Part shown: piece by piece, positions 43,828 to 51,023 of the stretch
How the letters are laid out: every line of letters starts with the position of its first letter
Numbering within the stretch: position 1 is the first letter of the stretch
Source: a virus
Length of the DNA: 64,000 nucleotides
IMG/VR virus record: IMGVR_UViG_3300021425_000014
Location: 1-64,000 of that record
Direction: 5' to 3' (one strand)
Program-made: the position numbers and the translations under genes
Notes under the pieces: model-generated
What the model was told of the DNA's origin: nothing
Seen by the model: only the letters and a program-made list of their open reading frames with translations
Database searches by the model: none

Positions 43828-44185
43828 GCCCATTAAAGCCCGGTTGGCAGAAGCCCCGCCAGGCCCTTGGACAGCCGAATATGATGATTTGGTCGAAGAA
43901 ACCTATTTAGTAGACGCGAAAGGCGAGTTTGGCATCGCAACTATTCATAATCCAAACAAGACGCTAGATCCTTTAGTTAACTACCCCACTGATGTGTCGG
44001 CTCTTATTGAAGAGGTTGAACGACTTCGAGCGGAATGTAAACGATACAGAGATGTTTTTGTTGAGTTAGGTATAACCCTCGGAAGGCTTGAGAATACCGT
44101 AATGGATACTATCGTCCATGATGGATATATCGGCTCAAAGGTGGACATAAACGAAATAATCACATCGGAAAAAGATGAGAATTAA
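43814..44185 (+). CDS. Ea22-like small protein, paralogue 3
   Basis: 123 aa from ATG 43814. MLNLEPIKARLAEAPPGPW, YPTDVSALIEEVERLRAE. Longest coiled-coil tail of the group. Overlaps paralogue 2 by 14 bases. Confidence 0.65.
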   Translation: MLNLEPIKARLAEAPPGPWTAEYDDLVEETYLVDAKGEFGIATIHNPNKTLDPLVNYPTDVSALIEEVERLRAECKRYRDVFVELGITLGRLENTVMDTIVHDGYIGSKVDINEIITSEKDEN

Positions 44186-44217
44186 ATATTCTAACAGTAA
44201 GAAAAGAGCCTGTATAA

Positions 44218-44556
44218 ATGCTTGACTTAACTTACTTAAAAAGTCGCCTTGAGTGGCTAAAAAATAAACCAGTCGAGTACGAATACGAATACACCACAGA
44301 CCCCGCCACTGGATACCACATAGGCCCAGATTGCATACGTTGCGGCACTAAAGATTGTCATCCTTATTTCAAAGGATATTGCAGCGAGCAATGTGCAGAT
44401 ATTGCTTACGACGAAGAAGATATGCTAGAGTTAGTTAACGAAGTGGAACGACTTCGAGCGGCTATCCAAAAACATAAGGATAGTACCTTAGCGAATTATA
44501 AGTTTCAAAAACTAAGGGATCTAGAATTATGGAGTACAATAAATGCTGAATCTTGA
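44218..44556 (+). CDS. Ea22-like small protein with a zinc finger insert, paralogue 4
   Basis: 112 aa. MLDLTYLKSRLEWLKNKP and LVNEVERLRAAIQKH keep the family ends, but the middle holds CIRCGTKDCHPYF..GYCSEQC, a Cys-rich insert likely to bind zinc. Ends in NAES, overlapping the next start as for paralogue 2. Confidence 0.6.
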   Translation: MLDLTYLKSRLEWLKNKPVEYEYEYTTDPATGYHIGPDCIRCGTKDCHPYFKGYCSEQCADIAYDEEDMLELVNEVERLRAAIQKHKDSTLANYKFQKLRDLELWSTINAES

Positions 44557-44782
44557 GCCTATTAGAGATAGATTGGCAGCTACAACGCGCGGCGAATGGT
44601 GGGTTGATTCAGATCTAATTAGAGCATCTGGATTAAACCAAATTTTATTTCGTAGCGAAGAAGCATCTGAGGCAGATAAAAAGTTTATTTCTTATGCGCA
44701 TAGTGACATTTCCAAGCTATTGGCAGAAGTTGAGCGATTGCGTGATGAATTAGAAAAGAGAAAATATAAATGCCTAACTTAG
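44543..44782 (+). CDS. Ea22-like small protein, paralogue 5
   Basis: 79 aa. MLNLEPIRDRLAATTRGEWW, FISYAHSDISKLLAEVERLR. Overlaps the upstream gene by 14 bases and the next by 13. Confidence 0.65.
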   Translation: MLNLEPIRDRLAATTRGEWWVDSDLIRASGLNQILFRSEEASEADKKFISYAHSDISKLLAEVERLRDELEKRKYKCLT

Positions 44783-45033
44783 ACTTAATTATCGAAGACC
44801 TGGACAACAGATTCGCTCTAGAGATGGCTGGAGAGAAAGATCAAGATCTAGATGATAGAATCTTTACTCACGCTTTTGGTCTATTTTTAACAGTCAGTTG
44901 CCTTAGAAAAGCATTGGAAGATTTGATTAAAGCCTGTCGCGATGGCGAGGATCAAGAGGGCATGGAGATTGTATTATCAGACGCTGAAGATACCTTAAAG
45001 GGGGCATTTAGTGCTAAATCTAAAGACGATTAA
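44770..45033 (+). CDS. Small protein, diverged member of the array
   Basis: 87 aa. MPNLDLIIEDLDNRFALEMA; weak resemblance to the N terminus of the family, with a different acidic C terminus. Its last codons overlap the GTG of the next gene. Confidence 0.45.
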   Translation: MPNLDLIIEDLDNRFALEMAGEKDQDLDDRIFTHAFGLFLTVSCLRKALEDLIKACRDGEDQEGMEIVLSDAEDTLKGAFSAKSKDD

Positions 45034-45307
45034 ACAAAGAATAAATAATGCTTATAAACAAGATTGGCACTATTGTGCATATGGAATAGAGTCAACCGGC
45101 AAGAGAGACGGAATAATCTCAGACCTTGGCTATACATTTAGAGTTATAGAGAGTGAGGATACGGAAAACATTGATCCACACGAAAGGCTTATTGCTTGGT
45201 CTTTTTATGACTTAGTTAGACTTGTTCACGAACTTGAATCACAAAGAGAAGAATGCAGAAAGTTAACTTCTAAGTTAGAAGGTATTCTGGAGGCTAAAAA
45301 TGAGTGA
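45011..45307 (+). CDS. Ea22-like small protein, paralogue 6
   Basis: 98 aa with a GTG start. MLNLKTIKQRINNAYKQDW, DLVRLVHELESQREEC. Keeps the family plan in weaker form. The start lies within the previous gene (23-base overlap). Confidence 0.5.
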   Translation: MLNLKTIKQRINNAYKQDWHYCAYGIESTGKRDGIISDLGYTFRVIESEDTENIDPHERLIAWSFYDLVRLVHELESQREECRKLTSKLEGILEAKNE

Positions 45308-45638
45308 AAATGAAATTGAAGCAAAAAGCTATGTTGTTCCAAAGAACAAAAAGCAACTAATCGAGTACATCAACGAGGTTGGTATTGAAGACATTTTCTG
45401 TACAACTATCCTTCAGGATGGGCCGCATTTTGGGGTAGAAATACTAACTAAAGATAAAAAGTGCTTCAGCATTACACAAGATGTTAATGTAACCTTTGGC
45501 GAGATGGTGGTTGAAGATTTCAGTACAGGAAATGGATACTCCGTTTTGAGTCTTGGTAAGCATTTTAATCCAAAAAAATATAGTTATAATCTAGATTCCC
45601 CTTGGGTTATTGAAAGCGAATTCACAGAAGAGGATTAG
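45300..45638 (+). CDS. Unrecognised protein at the end of the array
   Basis: 112 aa, GGAGG upstream of ATG. MSENEIEAKSYVVPKNKKQL; mixed alpha/beta. Followed by a dyad. Function unknown. Confidence 0.45.
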   Translation: MSENEIEAKSYVVPKNKKQLIEYINEVGIEDIFCTTILQDGPHFGVEILTKDKKCFSITQDVNVTFGEMVVEDFSTGNGYSVLSLGKHFNPKKYSYNLDSPWVIESEFTEED

Positions 45639-45659
45639 TGTTCCGCGAATCGTGGAACA
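45639..45659. promoter_or_regulatory. Near-perfect dyad (hairpin or operator)
   Basis: TGTTCCGCGA-A-TCGTGGAACA: ten-base arms that pair as RNA with one G-T, only one central base, no T run. Better as an operator than a terminator. Lies 56 bases before the matrixin gene. Confidence 0.5.
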
Positions 45660-45714
45660 TCAATAAATATGAAATATAGCTGAAATAACATGTGTACTAT
45701 ATGGAGGTATTATC

Positions 45715-46212
45715 ATGAAGAGAATTATTTCAGCTTTTTTATTAGCTACATTAAGCCTTCTTTTAATTGGCGCAGATGGTGATTATTGTCCGCGATTTCG
45801 CCCTGAGATCGTCTCAGTTCGTGGCGTATCGAAAGAACACAGGAGTGAAGTAATTGAAGCTGTAAAGGGTTGGAATAAAGCTCTTGGATATAACTACTTC
45901 CAACTAGGCGATTATACCTTCACGCTATCTATCTTTACGCATAGAATACCAGAGGAGTTTGGCGCTGCTGGACTATACTATGATGATATAATTATGCTAG
46001 ATGAGTCAGTGCCAGACTTCGCTGTTAGAATCGTGGCATATCACGAATTAGGCCACGCTATCGGCCTACCGCACCATACAGATGCATTTAGCATAATGTT
46101 TCCAAGTGTGCAAGGTTTGAGAGTTTTCTCGCCACAAAAGGTTGATGTACTATTGGCCCATCATTATATTGAACAAAGAATAAATGGAAAAGTTAGATCC
46201 CAGATCAATTAA
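45715..46212 (+). CDS. Matrixin/metzincin-type zinc metalloprotease with signal peptide
   Basis: 165 aa. N-terminal signal-like helix (MKRIISAFLLATLSLLLIGA). Active site YHELGHAIGLPHHTD is an exact HExxHxxGxxH metzincin motif, followed by FSIMFP (Met-turn) about 10 residues later. TATGGAGG ribosome site. Export to the periplasm is likely; possible roles are envelope attack at lysis or cleavage of a surface protein. Unusual cargo for a phage. Confidence 0.75.
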   Translation: MKRIISAFLLATLSLLLIGADGDYCPRFRPEIVSVRGVSKEHRSEVIEAVKGWNKALGYNYFQLGDYTFTLSIFTHRIPEEFGAAGLYYDDIIMLDESVPDFAVRIVAYHELGHAIGLPHHTDAFSIMFPSVQGLRVFSPQKVDVLLAHHYIEQRINGKVRSQIN

Positions 46213-46222
46213 GGAGGTTAAA

Positions 46223-46453
46223 GTGTCTACTATTTACTCAGATAAAGATGACGAGCACACTAAAAAGTTAATTCAACTTTTTTTAGCTAAGCGTCTTGGA
46301 AAAAAAGTGGCACTTTCACTCTTCGCAGATGTATACGGTAAAGAAGTAACAACAGAGCCAATTAATGTAGTTGTTGCTGGCGTAAACAATGGTAAAGCAT
46401 GGTTCTGCGTTGATACTGACGAGATCTCTTCCGTAGACGATACTGTATACTAA
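46223..46453 (+). CDS. Unrecognised small protein
   Basis: 76 aa with GTG 46223 after a strong AAGGAGG; an upstream in-frame ATG (46184) lies inside the protease gene. MSTIYSDKDDEHTKKLIQLF; mixed fold. Function unknown. Confidence 0.5.
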   Translation: MSTIYSDKDDEHTKKLIQLFLAKRLGKKVALSLFADVYGKEVTTEPINVVVAGVNNGKAWFCVDTDEISSVDDTVY

Positions 46454-46467
46454 TCCTGATCTAGCTC

Positions 46468-46496
46468 TTTACTTCATAGCCCCCCAGTGCTATACT
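46468..46496 (+). promoter_or_regulatory. Promoter of the zinc-finger to clpP unit
   Basis: TTTACT, 17-base spacer, TATACT with an upstream TG (extended -10). 34 bases before the GTG of the next gene. Confidence 0.6.
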
Positions 46497-46530
46497 TAAT
46501 TTGTAAGGCAACGAGATTGAGGTTACTGAA

Positions 46531-46743
46531 GTGAACTGCAAGAAGTGCGACGACACGGGAAGTTGCTTCGAAACTCGCTGGTATGTTGATGAGTTTCGTG
46601 GCTATGGCCTTATTGAAGATGTTTATGATTACTGGTGCAATTGCAGCATTGGTAGGCATCTTCGCGCCAAAGACGAAGAACGCTTAGCTAAAGAAGAAGA
46701 AGAGTTCAAGCAAAAGTGCGGACTTGACTACGTTGGATTTTAA
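46531..46743 (+). CDS. Zinc-finger-like small protein
   Basis: 70 aa, GTG start. NCKKCDDTGSCFE and YWCNCSIG give four Cys in a DnaJ-like CxxC...CxC pattern, followed by a charged helix. Function unknown. Confidence 0.5.
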   Translation: MNCKKCDDTGSCFETRWYVDEFRGYGLIEDVYDYWCNCSIGRHLRAKDEERLAKEEEEFKQKCGLDYVGF

Positions 46744-46757
46744 AGGAGTTTATTAAA

Positions 46758-47126
46758 GTGAAAGAAAATAAATTTGATCCAGAAGTGATCTCAACGGGAT
46801 TCCAGAATAATTTCTTGTCAAAGTCTACGCCTAGAATTTCTTCAATGACAGAAGGCATACTAAGTATTCATAAGGTTAACAATCACTACTATTTTAACGT
46901 ATCATTCTTCCCGCCATTTGAAACAAAAAGATTAGAATTGGAGTGGCAGGATCGCGAAACCGGAAACCTTATCGGTGGAACATTTTTTGCGGCAAAAAAT
47001 GATAGTTATGAGTGGACTATCATGGCACACATCTATGACTACGAAAAACAGAAACTAACTAAATATGAAAAGATTGACAATAAATTCGTAGAAGTAGAAC
47101 CAACTTACCAGAAGATTCTTTATTAA
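46758..47126 (+). CDS. Unrecognised protein upstream of clpP
   Basis: 122 aa, GTG start after AAAGGAG. Mostly beta (HYYFNVSFFPPFETKRLELE). Function unknown. Confidence 0.45.
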   Translation: MKENKFDPEVISTGFQNNFLSKSTPRISSMTEGILSIHKVNNHYYFNVSFFPPFETKRLELEWQDRETGNLIGGTFFAAKNDSYEWTIMAHIYDYEKQKLTKYEKIDNKFVEVEPTYQKILY

Positions 47127-47189
47127 TGAGTAAGTTTGGCGATTATAAATTTCTTCTACCGTAGTCCTGAAATAGAAAGAGTATTAATT

Positions 47190-47813
47190 ATGCCCTTAGT
47201 TCCTATGGTAATCGAGCGTTCTAGCAATGGCGAAAGGTCTATGGATCTCTGGAGTCGCCTAATGGATGAGCGTATTGTAATGGTCACTGAGCCAGTAGAT
47301 GACGCTATGGCAAGCATTATTATCGGCCAACTTCTATTCTTAGACTACAAAGATCCTAGCAAGGACATTACTCTTTACGTGAATTCGCCTGGCGGTTCCG
47401 TGACCGCAGGATTAGGAATCTTCGATACAATGAATCTTGTTACCTGCGATATTGCGACCGTATGCGTTGGACAAGCCTGTTCTATGGGCTGCTTTCTTTT
47501 GGCAGCAGGGACTAAAGGTAAGCGCTACGCAACACCAAGCGCTACGATTATGGCCCATCAGCCTTTGGGTGGGGCTAGAGGTCAAGCAACGGATATTCTT
47601 ATTCAGAACGCCGAAATGCAGCGATTGAAGAAATATCTGACTGAAACAATGGCTGATAATTGCGGCATGGAGCACTCTAAGATGTATGAACTCTGTGAGC
47701 GCGATTACTTCATGAGTGCAGATCATGCCAAGGAACTTGGCTTTATTGATGAAATTATTGGCAAGAAACCAGAAAGTTCAATGGATCAATTCAAGGGCGC
47801 GGTGAATCACTGA
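47190..47813 (+). CDS. clpP: ClpP-like serine protease
   Basis: 207 aa from ATG 47190 (MPLVPMVIERSSNGERSMD, the usual ClpP start); an in-frame TTG at 47136 would add 18 residues. Catalytic Ser in GQACSMGCF, His in MAHQPLGGARG, Asp in the RDYFMSADHAKELGFIDEI region. Could partner with host ClpX/ClpC or process phage proteins. Full length for the family. Confidence 0.85.
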   Translation: MPLVPMVIERSSNGERSMDLWSRLMDERIVMVTEPVDDAMASIIIGQLLFLDYKDPSKDITLYVNSPGGSVTAGLGIFDTMNLVTCDIATVCVGQACSMGCFLLAAGTKGKRYATPSATIMAHQPLGGARGQATDILIQNAEMQRLKKYLTETMADNCGMEHSKMYELCERDYFMSADHAKELGFIDEIIGKKPESSMDQFKGAVNH

Positions 47814-48037
47814 TGACTGAAGCAGAGAATATCAAAAAGCGGTACAGAAAAATAATCGAAGAATGTGATAAAATGGAAGAGAACATTCTATCTGCTCTCG
47901 TTCTAGTATATAATGAAAGACTTAAAGAGTTAGAACAAGAGTGTGAAGAATTAACGGGCCACGATTGGTACGATGCCTACTTCGGTAGTCAATCTATTTG
48001 CAGAAACTGTGACGCAAGAAAGCAGAATAATGCCTGA
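47813..48037 (+). CDS. Unrecognised small coiled-coil protein
   Basis: 74 aa, start overlaps the clpP stop (ATGA). Helical/coiled N-terminal two thirds, C-terminal SICRNCDARK Cys pair. Function unknown. Confidence 0.45.
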   Translation: MTEAENIKKRYRKIIEECDKMEENILSALVLVYNERLKELEQECEELTGHDWYDAYFGSQSICRNCDARKQNNA

Positions 48038-48668
48038 ATATACTTATGAAATTAAATTGAATAGCGAACAAACGCTGCTCGTTGCAAGAGCCTTGGACTT
48101 CTGGGCTCGTTGTAGTGCAGGTCAATTATCAGAATTGAGTTTTGAGTTCAAAAACGAGGAAGCTCACTATGTAGAAGTTGATTATCATATTCTTCAACTT
48201 AAAAAGTTATTGTTCCCAAATTTTGATAAGTATCAATGTAACTTTGATCAACCTAAAACAAAAGAGGCTCTAAACATTGTAAGAGCAATTGAATCATGTT
48301 ATTATAATACGGAGCACCCAATCAAGAAAAGGGATCCAATGGACGGCAGCTTCGTTGGAAGCAGATACGAAGGCCCATACGAAGACTGGTGGATTGACAA
48401 GCCAGCAGAAGTTAGTGCCTGGGCTAGTGCCAGCGGTGAAGAGCCTGAAGACTACTCAATCTTCTCAGTTGGCCAAGAGTCAGACGAAGAAGAGAAAGTA
48501 TGGTGGAGTTTTGACAAGGGAAGAATGGAGTGGATGTGCGAGCATGGCGTAGGGCATCCTGACCCCGCTCTTAATGAAAACTCAGTCCATGGCTGCGATG
48601 GCTGTTGTGGTAGAGAAGACTTTCCCGGTAATCATGCAAATAATCTAGGTAAAGATGGAAAGTGGTGA
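48030..48668 (+). CDS. Unrecognised acidic protein
   Basis: 212 aa from ATG 48030. Begins MPEYTYEIKLNSEQTLLVAR, has ARCSAGQLSEL and HILQLKKLLFPNF, and an unusual Trp/Glu/Gly-rich C-terminal half with clustered Cys (VHGCDGCCGRED). The N-terminal half resembles a short phage protein seen in many genomes, which I cannot name. Confidence 0.45.
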   Translation: MPEYTYEIKLNSEQTLLVARALDFWARCSAGQLSELSFEFKNEEAHYVEVDYHILQLKKLLFPNFDKYQCNFDQPKTKEALNIVRAIESCYYNTEHPIKKRDPMDGSFVGSRYEGPYEDWWIDKPAEVSAWASASGEEPEDYSIFSVGQESDEEEKVWWSFDKGRMEWMCEHGVGHPDPALNENSVHGCDGCCGREDFPGNHANNLGKDGKW

Positions 48669-48672
48669 AATA

Positions 48673-48939
48673 ATGCCAGCTTATATTGATACTGGACTTA
48701 TGGCTAAGTATGGCCTACCCTCACCAAAAAGAATTGAAACCCTTGAAATGTTGATGTTGGCTGAAGAAGCTGACGCTATTGATAAGATCGTTGAAAAAAT
48801 GAGGGGTAAAAACCGCGCCCCATTGAATGAAAAAACGCGGGAACTTCACAGACAAGCATCCATCCTTTGGAGTAAATATTATCAAATTGATTCAGAAGTA
48901 AATAAAGAGTATCATGCTTTCTGGTCAACCGAATCATAA
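48673..48939 (+). CDS. Unrecognised small helical protein
   Basis: 88 aa from ATG 48673 (MPAYIDTGLMAKYGLPSPKR); ATG 48655 in frame is an alternative. Helical, charged. Function unknown. Confidence 0.45.
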   Translation: MPAYIDTGLMAKYGLPSPKRIETLEMLMLAEEADAIDKIVEKMRGKNRAPLNEKTRELHRQASILWSKYYQIDSEVNKEYHAFWSTES

Positions 48940-48941
48940 CC

Positions 48942-49000
48942 CCCCAAGTTACCCCCTAAGTACCCCCCATGTACCCCCTAAGTTCCAAATATACCCCCTG
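48942..49000 (+). repeat. Imperfect tandem TACCCCCTAAGT repeats
   Basis: About five copies of a C-run 12-mer (ACCCCCTAAGT, ACCCCCCATGT and similar) in the gap before the next promoter. May be a protein-binding array or slippage product; no hairpin. Confidence 0.7.
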
Positions 49001-49013
49001 TCTGACAGAAATC

Positions 49014-49042
49014 TTGCAAATGCGCGCGATGCATGTTAAAAT
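49014..49042 (+). promoter_or_regulatory. Promoter of the 83-aa gene
   Basis: TTGCAA, 17-base spacer, TAAAAT; 25 bases before ATG 49067. Same -35 type as the first cassette promoters. Confidence 0.6.
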
Positions 49043-49066
49043 CTATTCAGCAAGATTGGAGGAGTA

Positions 49067-49318
49067 ATGAGCACAAAAGAAACAATAGATGCACTATATA
49101 AGCTAAATAAAAAACTAACATCTAACAACAGGAAGTTCAGCAACCAATCATCAGCAATGCTGGACGCTATCAAGCAATCTTTGATCATGATTCACGATCA
49201 TAAATGTACAACAAGGAATGAATTTGAAGAGCTTCTTGGTAAAATATCGGGCGCACTAACTCTATCAGTCACTAAATCTATTAACTACAGTAAGGACTAC
49301 TCAGTAGAGGATCGTTAA
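49067..49318 (+). CDS. Unrecognised small helical protein
   Basis: 83 aa, GGAGGAGTA before ATG. MSTKETIDALYKLNKKLTSN; helical with basic residues. Ends the ordinary coding region; a terminator follows and the repeat-rich region begins. Function unknown. Confidence 0.5.
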   Translation: MSTKETIDALYKLNKKLTSNNRKFSNQSSAMLDAIKQSLIMIHDHKCTTRNEFEELLGKISGALTLSVTKSINYSKDYSVEDR

Positions 49319-49362
49319 ATATCATCAAAAGAAATGCACAAACTAGTCAGTCAAAAAATTTG

Positions 49363-49388
49363 GGAGGCGGATTAAGTTTCGCCTCCTT
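49363..49388 (+). terminator. Intrinsic terminator
   Basis: GGAGGCG / CGCCTCC stem with a 10-base loop and T/A-rich tail. Confidence 0.65.
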
Positions 49389-49731
49389 ATATACATGTAT
49401 ATATAAAAACTTTTTGGCCCCATGGGGGGGATCTCCAAACTAAAAAAAGCAGCTAATATATGTTTTGAATTTTAATTCCTTAATTTTTTAACAGAAAATT
49501 TTTTCTCGCGCGAGCGAGCCCTCATTGTATTGCATCGTATTGAATTGTATTGTATTGCTTGGTATTGTATTAAGTTGTATTGTATTGTATTGCCGACACC
49601 CCAGCGCCCGAACCCCAATACAATGTAATGCAATCAAACGCGGAACCCCAATACAATGCAATGTGATAAGCTAGATCACATTCCTTATACATGCGAGAAA
49701 AAAGTTTTTTTAGTTTTTTTCAAAAAAGGGC
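49389..49731. repeat. Spacer before C1: ATTGT pentamers then ACAAT pentamers
   Basis: AT-rich stretch with no ORF, then forward pentamers (ATTGTATTGC-like, 49524-49592) and inverse ones (CAATACAATGTAATGCAAT at 49616 and a second at 49650). A TGTGAT/ATCACA dyad with a central GATC lies at 49662-49680. First occurrence of this repeat in the window. Confidence 0.8.
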
Positions 49732-49799
49732 TTGCAATCGATCGCGCATTGCCCTATGATGTTTTTGTTCCCCACACAACAGAGGAGATTAAAACCATC
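49732..49799 (+). promoter_or_regulatory. C1 promoter and leader
   Basis: TTGCAA (49732), 17-base spacer, TATGAT (49755). Core identical over about 29 bases to the C2 promoter. Leader ends in AGAGGAG; no clear hairpin against the ribosome site here. Confidence 0.65.
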
Positions 49800-50618
49800 A
49801 TGGCTTGCACACTCATTAAGCCGGAAGCCCCCAAGTATCGCACTCCCAAGCGCGATGAATACAAGTCTATGGCGTTCTTTCATGCTCTTATGGATGACGC
49901 CAAGCGGGCATTAGAGCGGGCCCCGATGCCCGAGATCGGGAAAAATGGCAACAGCAAGATCGGCGCGCGTGGCGTCAAGGCATACACTCTGGTATATTCC
50001 GGCGTGGCGTGGCACGATTGCACGCCTACGATCGGCTGTAATTCCTGCTATGCGATGGGCTTTAGATACATGCATGCCATCGCACACCGCAAGGGTAAAT
50101 CGTGGCTTTATTCCTACATGGCGCGGGAAGCGATCGAACCATTAGAATTTATCATCCGCCATGAGATCATGGAAGCGCTGATCAAGTCTAAGCGATTGGG
50201 CTTAACTCTGGCCGTCAGGATTCACGAAGCGGGCGATTTTATATCACCTGAACACGTCGCGATGTGGGATCGCATTGCAAAAGAATTTAAAACGGCTGTT
50301 TTTTGGTGCTACACTCGCTCAGATCTGGCAAGCGATGCCATGCGCGATGCCTTAGTATCTTTCGCGGAAAATGAAAATGTGCATTGTCGCGCATCATTTG
50401 ATCCTGTTAATGATGGGGAAGAAATCAAGCTTACCCGTAATGGTTTACCCGGCGCGATCATCGTTGGCACTAAGCATAAGGGCAAGCGCAAGGGCCCCGA
50501 ACACGTTAAGGGGGCTGTTAATTGCCCCGAACAGCTTACAAATGGTGAGATCGGCTGTTCCGATTGTGGGCTATGCTGGAATAAATCCAAGCCTGTGATC
50601 CGATTCTGGAAGCACTAG
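49800..50618 (+). CDS. GP88-like phage protein (C1)
   Basis: 272 aa from ATG 49800. CTPTIGCNSCYAMGF, then AVRIHEAGDFISPEH (RxHxxGDF), VFWCYTRSDL and a C-terminal CSDCGLCWN cluster follow the pattern of the phage 'gene product 88' family, whose biochemical role is unknown to me. The Cys clusters suggest zinc or an Fe-S centre. First gene of the cassette array, with its own promoter and terminator. GC is higher than in the block to its left. Confidence 0.6.
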   Translation: MACTLIKPEAPKYRTPKRDEYKSMAFFHALMDDAKRALERAPMPEIGKNGNSKIGARGVKAYTLVYSGVAWHDCTPTIGCNSCYAMGFRYMHAIAHRKGKSWLYSYMAREAIEPLEFIIRHEIMEALIKSKRLGLTLAVRIHEAGDFISPEHVAMWDRIAKEFKTAVFWCYTRSDLASDAMRDALVSFAENENVHCRASFDPVNDGEEIKLTRNGLPGAIIVGTKHKGKRKGPEHVKGAVNCPEQLTNGEIGCSDCGLCWNKSKPVIRFWKH

Positions 50619-50631
50619 CTTGTATTGTATT

Positions 50632-50655
50632 GCCCCCCGCAAGGGGGGCTTTTTT
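50632..50655 (+). terminator. C1 terminator
   Basis: GCCCCCC-GCAA-GGGGGGC then T6. The same tetraloop recurs in the terminators of C5, C14, C15, C16 and C17. Confidence 0.9.
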
Positions 50656-50876
50656 CTGCGTGCCCATATATTGCATTGTATTGTATTGCCGTTCGCTCTC
50701 GCCTGAGATTGTATTGCATTGTATTGTATTGGCAGGCCCCCCGGCTTCGCCGGGCTCCGAGCCCCGATCGCGGCACAATACAATATCATACAGTATAAAT
50801 AAAATCCCCAATACAATACAATTACATACATCGTTACACCAGCCGCTGGCCCCAATACAATGCAATCTAACATAGG
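50656..50876. repeat. C1-C2 spacer: facing pentamer repeats
   Basis: Forward ATTGCATTGTATTGTATTG blocks (50670-50735) around a GGCCCCCCGGCTTCGCCGGG hairpin, then inverse CAATACAATACAATT blocks to 50867. Minus-strand ORFs over this stretch only translate the repeat (QYN/TIQ peptides) and are not genes. Confidence 0.8.
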
Positions 50877-50879
50877 GCC

Positions 50880-51023
50880 AGATCTGAGCCAGATCGAGCG
50901 AAAAAAGAAAATCAAAAAAAGATCGTTTTGGGGCTTGCAATCGATCGCGCATTGCCCTATGATGGGTTTGTTAAGGCAACGGGGGGCACGGAAAACCCCC
51001 CCTGAATAAGGAGAGTGGCCGCC
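50880..51023 (+). promoter_or_regulatory. C2 upstream motif, promoter and leader
   Basis: AGATCTG (50880) and AGATCGA (50891) lie 55 and 44 bases before TTGCAA (50935); 17-base spacer; TATGAT (50958). The leader has a GGGGGG...CCCCCC hairpin followed by AAGGAG. Confidence 0.65.

Noticed and set aside
49662-49680. CRP-type site TGTGA...TCACA
   Set aside because: Half-sites are nine bases apart rather than the six needed for CRP; retained only as an unassigned dyad.
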